Below are positions 52,627 to 60,752 of a DNA stretch of 64,000 nucleotides, in pieces. Origin of the DNA: Alphaproteobacteria bacterium (lineage in GTDB: Bacteria > Pseudomonadota > Alphaproteobacteria > Rhodospirillales > WMHbin7); NCBI GenBank assembly GCA_015232335.1, contig JADFZV010000008.1, positions 1-64,000 of the forward strand. The letters are read 5' to 3'. Each line of letters opens with the position of its first letter. The stretch's first letter is position 1. The notes under the pieces are model-generated. The model was not told the origin of the DNA. It saw nothing but the letters and a program-made list of their open reading frames with translations, and did no database searches. Both the position numbers and the translations under genes were made by a program.

Positions 52627-53490
52627 ATGAGCCATATCAAGAATCTCATCGCTGTCGTCGACGACGTGACGGGCAGGGCTCCTTTGGAGACGGCGTTCAC
52701 GCTGGGCCGCATGTTCGAAAGCCATGTCACGGCCCTGCACATAAAAGCCGATCCCTCCAGCGCCGTTCCGTTGCTGGGCGAAGGCATGTCGGGCGCCATG
52801 ATCGAGGAAATGATGACAGTGGCCGAGCGCGAGGCAACGGCCAAGGCGGCGCGTACCCGCACCCTTTTCAATGAGGTGATTGCGGCAGGCAAGGTGCCGC
52901 TGGTCGAAGCCCCGCCCGGCCCTTCGGGGCTTTCTGCCTCGTTCCTCGAGGAAACCGGGCTTGACGAGGAACTGGTGGCGCGCCGTGGCCGCTTGGCCGA
53001 CATGATCCTGGTCGCCAGGCCGGAAGGGGAGACGGATCTTTCTGCCATCACCATGCTCAATGCCGCCCTGTTTGAAACTGGCCGCCCGGTTTTGATGACC
53101 GGGCATCCGATGACCCAATTGGGTCGGCGTATCGCCCTTGCCTGGAACGGCTCCGCCCAGGCCGCCCGCGCCCTGGCCGCCGCTCTGCCGCTTCTGACCA
53201 GGGAGGGGGTTGCCGTGGCCCTGCTGGTCGGCGAGGAAGAGGGACGTGCCGCCTATGGCCGCTCGGTCATGGAATATCTGGCCTGGCACGGCGTGGTGGC
53301 CGAGTTGCATGTGTTTGCCGCCCGTGGCGGCCAAACCGGCGAAACCCTGCTGCAGGAAATGGAGAAATTCAAAGCCGATCTTCTGGTCATGGGGGCCTAT
53401 ACGCATAGTCGTTTGCGCCAACTGATCATGGGCGGCGTCACGCGCCATGTGGTGGCGGATTGCCCCGTCCCGGTTCTGTTCGCCCACTGA
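52627..53490 (+). CDS. Universal stress protein, two-domain
   Basis: A 287-residue protein of the UspA superfamily, long enough for two fused Usp domains. The N-terminal one begins SHIKNLIAVVDDVTGRAPLE. The C-terminal one has RIALAWNGSAQAARALAAALPLL and ends MGAYTHSRLRQLIMGGVTRHVVADCPVPVLF, the typical tail. The nucleotide-binding glycines are degenerate (GAYTHSR, IMGG), so ATP binding is uncertain. ATG at 52627 has GGGGAGG at good spacing; ATG at 52621 is too close. The following SDR gene overlaps by one base. Confidence 0.9.
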   Translation: MSHIKNLIAVVDDVTGRAPLETAFTLGRMFESHVTALHIKADPSSAVPLLGEGMSGAMIEEMMTVAEREATAKAARTRTLFNEVIAAGKVPLVEAPPGPSGLSASFLEETGLDEELVARRGRLADMILVARPEGETDLSAITMLNAALFETGRPVLMTGHPMTQLGRRIALAWNGSAQAARALAAALPLLTREGVAVALLVGEEEGRAAYGRSVMEYLAWHGVVAELHVFAARGGQTGETLLQEMEKFKADLLVMGAYTHSRLRQLIMGGVTRHVVADCPVPVLFAH

Positions 53491-54230
53491 TGACCCCCGG
53501 CAGGAAAACCGTCATCCTGACAGGGGCCAGCCAGGGCATCGGGCATGCCACGGCGGCGCGCTTCATGGCCGAAGACTGGCGCGTCATTTCCTGCTCGCGC
53601 CAGGAGGTCCCCGATCATTGCAGGCGCAATCCCAACTGGACGCACCATATCCCGACGGATCTGGTGGACGAGGGCGACGTTGCGCGCTTTATCGACCAAG
53701 CCAATGCGATTCTGGACGGCGGACCTCTGCATGCGCTGGTCAACAACGCGGGTGTTTCGCCCAAGACCAGCTTCAAGGAGCGCCTGGGCGTGCTGAACGG
53801 TCCCATTCAGGGCTGGCGCGACGTGTTTGAGCTGAATTTCTTCGCACCCCTGAAGCTGGCGCGCGGATTTGCCAGCGCGCTCAATCGCGGCAAGGGCTCC
53901 ATCGTCAATATCACCTCGATCGCTGGCCATTACGTGCATCCATTCGCAGGCTCGGCCTATTCGACCTCCAAGGCGGCGCTCTCGGGCCTGACTCGCGAAA
54001 TGGCAGTGGAATTCGCCCAGATGGGGGTTCGGGTCAACGCCGTGGCACCGGGCGAAATCAGCACGGAAATGGTCTCGGCCGATTACGAAGCCTTCATTCC
54101 GCGCATTCCGCTCGAACGCATGGGCACGACAGAGGACGTGGCGGGCGTGGTCTTTAACCTATGCTCGGACGATTTCGCCTATGTCACCGGCACCGAGGTT
54201 TTCGTCACCGGCGGGCAGCATTTGTTGTGA
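53490..54230 (+). CDS. Short-chain dehydrogenase/reductase
   Basis: A 246-residue classical SDR. The cofactor loop is TGASQGIGHATAARF, NNAG is present (LVNNAGVS), and the catalytic Ser-Tyr-Lys appear as NITSIAG, AYSTSKAAL. The end has VTGTEVFVTGGQHLL. The basic residue after the second strand (CSRQE) suggests NADP. The substrate is not predictable. It starts in the stop codon of the universal stress protein gene. Confidence 0.9.
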   Translation: MTPGRKTVILTGASQGIGHATAARFMAEDWRVISCSRQEVPDHCRRNPNWTHHIPTDLVDEGDVARFIDQANAILDGGPLHALVNNAGVSPKTSFKERLGVLNGPIQGWRDVFELNFFAPLKLARGFASALNRGKGSIVNITSIAGHYVHPFAGSAYSTSKAALSGLTREMAVEFAQMGVRVNAVAPGEISTEMVSADYEAFIPRIPLERMGTTEDVAGVVFNLCSDDFAYVTGTEVFVTGGQHLL

Positions 54231-54258
54231 TTGCCCCTCAGGCGCCGGGCGGGTTGAC
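54231..54258. repeat. Copy of the GC-rich CTCAGGCGCCGGGCGGG repeat head
   Basis: ATTGCCCCTCAGGCGCCGGG matches 28312-28331 at nearly every base and continues CGGGTTG. On the minus strand it encodes the last residues of the methyltransferase (VNPPGA). The right-hand arm of the 28312 copy is not conserved here. Confidence 0.4.
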
Positions 54259-54810
54259 GACATGAGGTCCCGGGCCGCGAGCGGCGCAGAGGCGCTGAAC
54301 CACCGCCGGTCCCTTGTCGCGCTGTACGATGCCCTGCTCGAAGGCGATCACCGACAGCTTTCCCCGCACGACCTCCAGCAATTCGCCACTCCTTAGAAGA
54401 TGGTCGGGATTGCGTGGCTTGGCCTGCGTAAAATGCTCATGTCCCTCAGAAAAGGTCTCATAGATCAGGATGCCCGTTTCATCAAGGGAATCCAGAAGAT
54501 GCGGCCAAAGCAGGCGAAAGAGATAGTTGGTGACAACGATCCCGGCAAAATGCCTGCCCGGCAGGGGCCAGGGGTCGAGCCCTTCAAGATCGGCCTTGAT
54601 GATCTCGAAGCCAGGCGCAGGGGCCAGCATGCTGGTATCGCGATCAATGGCCGTTACCGGATGACCCAATTGCAAAAACAGGCGGCTGTGGCGCCCCGCC
54701 CCCGCCGCCACGTCCAAAACCGCACCTTCGGCGCGAATCAAGGGCGCAAAGCGCTCCACCCAGGGTGAGGGGGCGTTGGGACCGCAAGGATGAGCATGCT
54801 TGCATTTCAT
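54238..54810 (-). CDS. Class I SAM-dependent methyltransferase
   Basis: A 190-residue methyltransferase of the TehB-like/type 11-12 group. Its SAM-binding loop is VLDVAAGAGRHSRLFLQLG with the acidic AIDRD after the second strand. FAGIVVTNYLFRLL and ETGILIYETFSEG are typical of the family. N-terminal Cys/His (CKHAHPCGP) are unremarkable. The acceptor is unknown. The last few residues are encoded by a dispersed repeat. It is convergent with the SDR gene. Confidence 0.85.
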   Translation of the reverse strand: MKCKHAHPCGPNAPSPWVERFAPLIRAEGAVLDVAAGAGRHSRLFLQLGHPVTAIDRDTSMLAPAPGFEIIKADLEGLDPWPLPGRHFAGIVVTNYLFRLLWPHLLDSLDETGILIYETFSEGHEHFTQAKPRNPDHLLRSGELLEVVRGKLSVIAFEQGIVQRDKGPAVVQRLCAARGPGPHVVNPPGA

Positions 54811-54854
54811 GGAAGAAAGATTGCCCCTGAGCTTCAGGCGCGGTAAAGGAAAAT

Positions 54855-55322
54855 ATGATTCTTTTCGCCCTGCAATGCCCCAGCGGACATCAATTCGAAG
54901 CCTGGTTCAAGGATGGCGCCGCCTATGAGCGTCAGGCCAAGCGCGGTTTGATCGCTTGCCCGACCTGTGCTTGCAAGGAAATCTCCAAGGCCCCCATGGC
55001 GCCCCGCATTTCCAAGGGGGCGGCAGCTCCCAAGGAGGAGGCGGTTTCTTCGCCAGGGTCTGTGCCCGCCCCCGCCGTGCCGCAGACCACCCAGGATGTC
55101 TCGTTGCCCGTTTCGCCCGAGCTGGCGGCAGCGCTTCGTCATGTCGTGGAAAGCACCTGCGAGAATGTGGGCACGCGCTTTGCCGAAGAGGCCAGGCGCA
55201 TTCATTATGGCGAGGCCGAGGGCCGGGGCATCTATGGCCAGGCGGAGCCCGAGGAAACCCAGGCCCTGCAGGAAGAGGGCATCGAGGTTCTGTCCCTGCC
55301 CTGGATTCGCCACAACGCCTGA
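54855..55322 (+). CDS. DUF1178 family protein
   Basis: A 155-residue protein. The N-terminal 45 residues are a zinc-ribbon-like unit (LQCPSGHQFEAWFKDGAAYE, then CPTCACKEISKAPMAPRI). A Pro/Ala linker follows, and the C-terminal domain has VGTRFAEEARRIHYGEAEGRGIYGQA, the DUF1178 signature. The family is widespread in alphaproteobacteria and its role is unknown. Confidence 0.92.
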   Translation: MILFALQCPSGHQFEAWFKDGAAYERQAKRGLIACPTCACKEISKAPMAPRISKGAAAPKEEAVSSPGSVPAPAVPQTTQDVSLPVSPELAAALRHVVESTCENVGTRFAEEARRIHYGEAEGRGIYGQAEPEETQALQEEGIEVLSLPWIRHNA

Positions 55323-55425
55323 AGGGCTTCAACCCAGCCATCGCTTTTCGTCATATCTTGAATCTGGCGGGCCGGGCCTTATCAGGCTATTATTATTCTA
55401 AAGTTGTTTTCCGAGGCAGCAAGGT

Positions 55426-56079
55426 ATGAAACTCGTCGTCTTTGACGTGGACGGGACACTGATCGATAGCCAGCACAACATCGTCGCCGCCGTCGTCGAT
55501 GCCTGGCGGGCCGAGGGCTTGCCTGCGCCACCCCCTGAAAAAATCCGGCGCAATATCGGCCTGCCTCTGCTTGAGGCGATTGCCGCCTTGATTCCCGAAG
55601 GCGGGGAAGCCCTGCATCTGCATCTGACCGAGCTTTACAAGCAGGCCTTCGCCGCCAACCGAAGGCGCTTGGATTATGTCGAGCCGTTGTTTCCGGGGGC
55701 ACTTGAAGCGCTGGATGTTCTGGAGTCTGAAGCCTGTCTGTTGGGCATCGCCACCGGCAAATCTCGCCGTGGGCTTGATGCCGTTTTCGAGCGCCACCAG
55801 TTGGCGCACCGATTCATCACCGTACAGACGGCCGACGATGCGCCCGGCAAGCCCAATCCCGACATGCTGCTGAAAGCCATGGCCGAAACCGGGGCTGAGG
55901 CCCAGCGCACCGCCATGATCGGCGACACCTGGTTCGATATGCAGATGGCAAGCGCCGCCAATACCAGGGCGATTGGCGTTGGCTGGGGCTATCACGAAGC
56001 TGATGAATTGATCAAGGCCGGGGCTGTCCAGGTCCTGCGGGAATTCAGTGACTTATCAGGCGCTATCGGCGACCTGTGA
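55426..56079 (+). CDS. HAD-superfamily phosphatase (phosphoglycolate phosphatase-like)
   Basis: A 217-residue HAD hydrolase. Motif I is FDVDGTLIDS with the nucleophilic Asp, motif II GIATGKS, motif III the Lys in PGKPNPDML, and motif IV IGDTWFDMQMA. The helical cap is of the Gph type. Its exact substrate is not known. It is followed by asmA and the ATP12 gene; a HAD phosphatase next to ATP12 is frequent in alphaproteobacteria. Confidence 0.92.
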   Translation: MKLVVFDVDGTLIDSQHNIVAAVVDAWRAEGLPAPPPEKIRRNIGLPLLEAIAALIPEGGEALHLHLTELYKQAFAANRRRLDYVEPLFPGALEALDVLESEACLLGIATGKSRRGLDAVFERHQLAHRFITVQTADDAPGKPNPDMLLKAMAETGAEAQRTAMIGDTWFDMQMASAANTRAIGVGWGYHEADELIKAGAVQVLREFSDLSGAIGDL

Positions 56080-56103
56080 TCTGTGCAAAAAAGAGGTGAT
56101 GCC

Positions 56104-58068
56104 ATGAAGCTTGTAAAAATTCTGGGAGCCCTTGTCGGGGTGGTGGTGCTGGTTATCGGCGGCCTGCTGGCCTATCTCGCCACCATCGATGTCAACCAAT
56201 ACAAGCCGATGATCGCCGAAGAGGTCAAGAAGGCGACCGGGCGCGATCTGACCATCGCGGGGAACATGGCGCTTAAAATATCGCTCTCGCCCGCCCTGGT
56301 GGTCGAGAATGTCACGCTGTCCAACATGCAGGGTGGCTCGCGCCCCGAGATGGTGAAGATCAAGCGCTTCGAGGCCGAGGTCGCCTTGCTGCCCTTGCTG
56401 TCGCAATCTGTGCAGGTCAAGCGTCTGGTCATTATTGAACCCGATATCCTGATCGAGACCAATGCCCAGGGCAAAGGCAATTGGGAGATGGGACGGGCGG
56501 ATGTCAAAGAGGCCGAAGCCGCCAAGCAAGAGGATACCGCCAAGGGCGGCGGCATGCCCAAGGTGGCGATTGAGGAGGTGCGGATCGAGAAAGCGCTCTT
56601 CGTCAATCGCGACGGTGTTGCCAAACAAGCGATGCAGGTCGCCATCGAGCGCCTGATCCTGCGGGCCAAGTCGATGTCCAGTCCGCTCTCGATCGACCTG
56701 GCGGGCGCTTTGGATGGCAAGGCCTTTGAAGTGAAGGGCACTACCGGGCCGCTGGACGATCTTCTGGCTTCCAAGCCCTGGCCGCTCGATCTGGCCGCCA
56801 AGGCGGGATTCGTGCTGCCGGTTCCCATTCAGGTGACGGGGACGCTAGGCAGGGGTGCAGAGGCCTATGCGCTTGATGATCTGAAGCTGGGATTGGGCAA
56901 AAGCATGCTTGCCGGTTCGGTCAAGGTGGCGATGGGTGAGAGGCCAAAGGCCACGGTCCGTCTTTCCTCCGCTCTGATCGATCTGTCGGAAATCGCCCCC
57001 GCTTCGGACAAGGGGGATGCCTTGCCGGAAAAGAAATCGGCGGACGGGCGCGTTTTTCCCGCCGATCCCCTGCCGTATGAGGGGCTGAAATCCGCCGATG
57101 CCGATGCCGAGATCAAGATCGGGAAATTGATTCTGCCCAACAAGCTGGGACTCGACGGCATCACCGCCAAGATCCTGCTGGCCAATGGGCGGCTTGAGAT
57201 GAAGCCCTTTGCGCTGAAACTGGGCGGTGGCGACGTGGCGACCAACATGACGCTGGATGCCAACGCGCAAAGCCTGCATCTCAACGTATCGGGCAAGGAT
57301 GTGGTGGCGGGAGCCATCGCCAAGGACATGGGCCAGTCCGACATGTTCACCGGCGGCAAGACCGACATCAATATCGACCTTAAGGGCAATGGCGGATCAG
57401 TTCGCGCTTTGATGGCGGGGCTGGATGGTGACATCCAGATCGTTATGGGCGAGGGGCGCGTCAACAATACGCTGATCAACTGGGGAGGCGGCGACATCCT
57501 GACCCAGTTGATGAGCAGCCTCAATCCTATGTCCAAGAAGGAGGATTACACGCCTATCGCCTGCTCCGTCGTGCGCTTCAAGGTGGTTGACGGCATGGCG
57601 CATGCGCCCAAGGGCATCGCACTTGAAACCAACAAGCTCGATGTTGTAGGCGACGGCACGGCCAATCTGAAGACCGAGGGGCTCGATTTCGGCATCAAGC
57701 CCACGGTGAAGGAAGGGCTGGGTGTCGGTGTGGGCAATCTGGCCAGCATGGTGCGCTTAAGCGGCACCATGGGCAGCCCCAGTGTCGGCGTCGATACCGC
57801 CGAGGCCGCCAAGACAGCCCTGAAGACCGGGGCCGCCGTGGCGACCGGCGGCTTGTCGGTTCTGGGCGGGGCTCTGCTCGACAAGACGGGGCTAACGAGC
57901 GGTGCCGTTTCCGGCCCACCCTGTCAGGTGGCGTTGGGCAAGGGCACACCCGCCAAGGCCGAGCCCGCAGCCAAGCCAGCCGCAGGGGCAGCGGCACCGG
58001 CCCAGAAGCCTGCGGATGCGGCCAAGAGCGCCGTGGGCGGCGCTCTCAAGGGCCTGTTCGGCCGTTGA
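56104..58068 (+). CDS. AsmA family inner-membrane protein
   Basis: A 654-residue AsmA-like protein. One N-terminal membrane helix (GALVGVVVLVIGGLLAYLAT) is followed by a long periplasmic beta-rich region with the AsmA start (VNQYKPMIAEEVKKATGRDLTIAG) and end (LGVGVGNLASMVRLSGTMGSPSV). AsmA-type proteins are thought to bridge the envelope for lipid transfer. The C-terminus is Ala/Pro/Lys rich. ATG at 56104 is chosen over 56083 because it starts at the membrane helix. Its stop overlaps the next start (TTGA). Confidence 0.9.
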   Translation: MKLVKILGALVGVVVLVIGGLLAYLATIDVNQYKPMIAEEVKKATGRDLTIAGNMALKISLSPALVVENVTLSNMQGGSRPEMVKIKRFEAEVALLPLLSQSVQVKRLVIIEPDILIETNAQGKGNWEMGRADVKEAEAAKQEDTAKGGGMPKVAIEEVRIEKALFVNRDGVAKQAMQVAIERLILRAKSMSSPLSIDLAGALDGKAFEVKGTTGPLDDLLASKPWPLDLAAKAGFVLPVPIQVTGTLGRGAEAYALDDLKLGLGKSMLAGSVKVAMGERPKATVRLSSALIDLSEIAPASDKGDALPEKKSADGRVFPADPLPYEGLKSADADAEIKIGKLILPNKLGLDGITAKILLANGRLEMKPFALKLGGGDVATNMTLDANAQSLHLNVSGKDVVAGAIAKDMGQSDMFTGGKTDINIDLKGNGGSVRALMAGLDGDIQIVMGEGRVNNTLINWGGGDILTQLMSSLNPMSKKEDYTPIACSVVRFKVVDGMAHAPKGIALETNKLDVVGDGTANLKTEGLDFGIKPTVKEGLGVGVGNLASMVRLSGTMGSPSVGVDTAEAAKTALKTGAAVATGGLSVLGGALLDKTGLTSGAVSGPPCQVALGKGTPAKAEPAAKPAAGAAAPAQKPADAAKSAVGGALKGLFGR

Positions 58069-58889
58069 CCAACCCGCTGCGCAAGCGTTTCTACAAAGAG
58101 GCCGCCGTCGGCATTACCGACGGCGGCTTCGCCGTTCTGTTGGATGGCAGGAAAGTGCGCACCCCCAAGGGCCGCGCCCTTTGTTTGCCCACCGAGACCT
58201 TGGCTCAGGCGATTGCTAGCGAATGGGGGGCGCAGGGTGACAAGATCGAGCCTGCCTCGATGCCGCTCATGCAACTGGCCGCCACCGCCATCGACCGCGT
58301 TGCTGATGAGCGGGGGGCGATGCGAGACGCCCTGCTGCGTTACGCCGACACCGATCTTCTGTGCTACCGCGCCGCTCATCCTTCCGATCTGGTGGTACGT
58401 CAGACCAAGCTCTGGCAGCCGGTGCTGGACTGGGCTGCTCTTACCCTCGATGCCGCCCTGCTGACAACGCAGGGCCTGGCCCCCATCACCCAGCCCGAAC
58501 AGGCCCTGGCTGCCCTGGCTCGTCATCTCGATCGGCTGGACGACTGGCGTTTTACCGCCCTTTCTGTCGTCACGGCCGCCACGGGCTCTCTGCTGCTGGG
58601 GATGGCTCTGCTGGAAGGCTTTTTAGGCAAGGATCAGGTGATCGAGGCCAGCCAGCTCGACGAAAATCATCAAAGCATTCTGTGGGGTGAAGACGAAGAG
58701 GCGCAGGAACGTTTGCAGGCACTGGCAGACGAGATCTGCGCTGCTGAGGCCTTCCTCAGGCTTCTAGCGCAGGATCGTATAACTCCGAGTCACCCCGGTG
58801 ACACGGAGTTAAACGTGAATCCTTCGCTAAAACAAATTTCTAGAGCGGATTCACGCCATCAATCGAAGCCGTTTAATGGCGTCGACTGA
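58065..58889 (+). CDS. ATP12/AtpAF2-type F1 assembly chaperone with repeat-derived C-terminus
   Basis: Homologue of mitochondrial Atp12, which helps assemble the F1 alpha subunit. The first ~232 residues are a complete family member: FAVLLDGRKVRTPKGRAL, IDRV..ERGAMRDALLRYADTDLLCYRA, VLDWAALTLDAAL and ALSVVTAATGSLLLGMALLEG. After AEAFLRLL the frame enters a palindromic repeat (58763-58904) and gains about 40 residues ending in FNGVD. The native stop was evidently lost or displaced on insertion. The start is TTG at 58065, overlapping the asmA stop. Confidence 0.88.
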   Translation: MTNPLRKRFYKEAAVGITDGGFAVLLDGRKVRTPKGRALCLPTETLAQAIASEWGAQGDKIEPASMPLMQLAATAIDRVADERGAMRDALLRYADTDLLCYRAAHPSDLVVRQTKLWQPVLDWAALTLDAALLTTQGLAPITQPEQALAALARHLDRLDDWRFTALSVVTAATGSLLLGMALLEGFLGKDQVIEASQLDENHQSILWGEDEEAQERLQALADEICAAEAFLRLLAQDRITPSHPGDTELNVNPSLKQISRADSRHQSKPFNGVD

Positions 58890-58904
58890 TGGCGACCCGC
58901 TCTA
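58763..58904 (+). repeat. Three-hairpin palindromic element, copy 3
   Basis: Hairpin 1 (58781-58810) pairs AACTCCG with CGGAGTT and GTCACC with GGTGAC. Hairpin 2 is closed by CGTGAATCC/GGATTCACG (58814-58822, 58847-58855) around AAAACAAATT (58829-58838). Hairpin 3 is closed by CGCCATCA/TGATGGCG. Ends are TCTAGCGC and GCTCTA. Its left part codes for the C-terminus of the ATP12 homologue, and its last A is the first base of the ATG of the DMT gene. Confidence 0.85.
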
Positions 58905-59806
58905 TGTCTCTGAGGCCCGCATTTACCCCCAATCAGCGCGGCGCGCTTTGGCTGTTGGGCACGTCGGCGGTCTTTACGCTGATGAACAGCGTCATCAAAT
59001 ATCTGGGCCCGGCCATTCCCACCTCGGAGGTGGTTCTCTTTCGCAGTGCCTTTGGCCTGGTCGCCCTGTTGCCCTTTATTCTGTCGGATCCCAGGGGGGC
59101 GCTTGCCATCACCCGGCCCGGCCTTCACCTCTTTCGCGCCGTTCTGGGTCTGATCGCCATGTCGGCCAATTTCTGGACGGTGGCGGTCCTGCCGCTGGCG
59201 ACTGCCACCTCGCTCTTTTTCACCAAGCCGCTCTTCATGCCTATTCTGGCCGTGCTTCTTTTGAAGGAGCGTTTCCGCTGGCGGCGCGGGTTGGCCACGG
59301 CAGGCGGATTTCTGGGTGTGCTGGTCATGCTGGACCCCGACAGCGGCACGGGGCCATGGCCCATCGCCATCGGGCTGGCAGGGGCTGCCTGCGTTGCCCT
59401 GATCATGGTGGTGATCAAAAAGCTGACCGCCACCGAGCGCCCGCTGGCCGTGTTGGTCTGGTTCTCGGTCCTCTCCTCAATCGGCATAGCGCCCCTGGCC
59501 GCCTGGGTCTGGGTGACCCCCAGCCTCGATCAGCTTCTTCTTCTGATGTCGCTGGGCGGATTCGGCTCGTGGGGTCAGTATATGATGATCCGCGCCTATC
59601 GCGTGGGCGAGGCGCAGGCCATCACGCCGGTCGATTACACCCAGCTTCTCTTCGCGGGCGTCTTGGGCATGGTTCTGTTTGGAGAACTGCCCGGTTTGCG
59701 CATGCTGCTGGGCATCGTCATCATCGTGGGCGCCACGCTGTACATCACCTTGCACGAGGAAAAACCTCTGCCCCCTCCCGTTACATCTAATGCCAGTTTG
59801 CATTAA
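58904..59806 (+). CDS. DMT-superfamily (EamA) transporter
   Basis: A 300-residue inner-membrane protein with ten predicted helices in two EamA repeats. The first begins ALWLLGTSAVFTLMNSVIKY. The second contains ALIMVVIKKL and PVDYTQLLFAGVLGMVLFGE, which carries the family Pro and Glu. Substrates of such permeases range from amino acids to nucleotides and cannot be predicted. The start ATG at 58904 lies at the very end of the palindromic repeat; an in-frame ATG at 58889 would lie inside it. Confidence 0.9.
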   Translation: MSLRPAFTPNQRGALWLLGTSAVFTLMNSVIKYLGPAIPTSEVVLFRSAFGLVALLPFILSDPRGALAITRPGLHLFRAVLGLIAMSANFWTVAVLPLATATSLFFTKPLFMPILAVLLLKERFRWRRGLATAGGFLGVLVMLDPDSGTGPWPIAIGLAGAACVALIMVVIKKLTATERPLAVLVWFSVLSSIGIAPLAAWVWVTPSLDQLLLLMSLGGFGSWGQYMMIRAYRVGEAQAITPVDYTQLLFAGVLGMVLFGELPGLRMLLGIVIIVGATLYITLHEEKPLPPPVTSNASLH

Positions 59807-59825
59807 TCGTGACCGATTAATGCAA

Positions 59826-59905
59826 GCCTCAATCGCCGGGCGGGCGCTGTGCGCCCTTGGCTCCCGCTCGCCAGGAGGCTCGCGCGCGGGCCTTGCCCGC
59901 GACTG
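59826..59905. repeat. GC-rich stem-loop repeat ahead of the HSD10-like gene
   Basis: CCTCAATCGCCGGGCGGGCG followed by GCGCCC and a second stem (GAGGCTCGCGCGCGGGCC / GGGAGCC). The head resembles the repeats at 28312 and 54231. It occupies most of the 177-base gap before the SDR gene; the remainder holds the palindrome at 59957. Confidence 0.4.
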
Positions 59906-59956
59906 GTAAGAGTCCTTCGTTTTGCAATCCTGTATGGCGATCTGCTATAAATTTAT

Positions 59957-59970
59957 CGTTTACGTAAACG
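59957..59970. promoter_or_regulatory. 14-bp perfect palindrome, candidate operator of the SDR gene
   Basis: CGTTTACGTAAACG is fully self-complementary and ends 13 bases before the ATG at 59984, overlapping the ribosome-site region; ATAAATTTAT just upstream could be part of the -10 box. TTTACGTAAAC-type palindromes are bound by MerR-family LiuR and some TetR regulators of branched-chain acyl-CoA breakdown, which fits the predicted enzyme. Confidence 0.5.
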
Positions 59971-59983
59971 AAAGGGGATTGAG

Positions 59984-60745
59984 ATGGATGTCAAAGGAAT
60001 CGCCGCCATCGTCACCGGTGGCGCATCGGGTTTGGGCGAGGGCACGGCGCACGCTTTGGCCAAGGCGGGCGCCAAGGTGACGGTGATCGATCTGAAGGCC
60101 GAGGCAGCCCAACAGGTCGCATCCGAGATCGGCGGGCTTGGCATCGGCTGCGACATCACCGAGGCCGCCGCCACCGAAGCCGCCTTTGCACAGGCCCGCG
60201 ACAAACACGGCCCGGCCCGCATTCTGGTCAATTGCGCCGGGGTCGCCACCGGGGCCCGCATCATCTCGCGCGAGGGACCTGCCTCGCTGGAGGGATTCGC
60301 CCGCACGGTCTCGGTCAATCTGGTGGGCAGCTTCAACACCATGCGCCTGGCCGCCTGGGACATGTCGACGCTGGAACCCTTGTCCGACAATGAGCGGGGT
60401 GTGATCGTCAACACCACCTCGATCGCCGCCTTTGAAGGCCAGATCGGGCAATGCGCCTATTCCTCGTCAAAGTCGGGCGTGGCGGCGCTAACCCTGCCCG
60501 CCGCCCGCGAACTTTCCAAATTCGGCGTGCGTGTGCTGTGCATAGCGCCCGGCCTGTTCGCCACACCCATGATGTTCGGCCTGCCGCAGGAAGTGCAAGA
60601 CAGCCTGGGATCGAAAACGCCCTTTCCGCAGCGGCTGGGCAGGCCCCAGGAATTTGCCTCGCTGGTCATGGCGATGCTGGACAATGTCATGCTGAACGGC
60701 GAGGTGGTGCGCCTGGACGGCGCCGTGCGGTTGGAACCCAAGTGA
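59984..60745 (+). CDS. SDR of the 3-hydroxyacyl-CoA dehydrogenase type II (HSD10) group
   Basis: A 253-residue short-chain dehydrogenase. It has IVTGGASGLGEGTA (cofactor loop), VIDLK (acidic Asp, NAD preference), NCAG, TTSIAAF, YSSSKSG (catalytic Tyr and Lys) and the APGLFATPMMFGLP segment found in HSD10 enzymes. HSD10-type enzymes oxidise 2-methyl-3-hydroxybutyryl-CoA in isoleucine breakdown and other short 3-hydroxyacyl-CoAs. A palindromic operator candidate lies immediately upstream. It is followed by yjbQ after 7 bases. Confidence 0.88.
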   Translation: MDVKGIAAIVTGGASGLGEGTAHALAKAGAKVTVIDLKAEAAQQVASEIGGLGIGCDITEAAATEAAFAQARDKHGPARILVNCAGVATGARIISREGPASLEGFARTVSVNLVGSFNTMRLAAWDMSTLEPLSDNERGVIVNTTSIAAFEGQIGQCAYSSSKSGVAALTLPAARELSKFGVRVLCIAPGLFATPMMFGLPQEVQDSLGSKTPFPQRLGRPQEFASLVMAMLDNVMLNGEVVRLDGAVRLEPK

Positions 60746-60752
60746 CGCCGCC

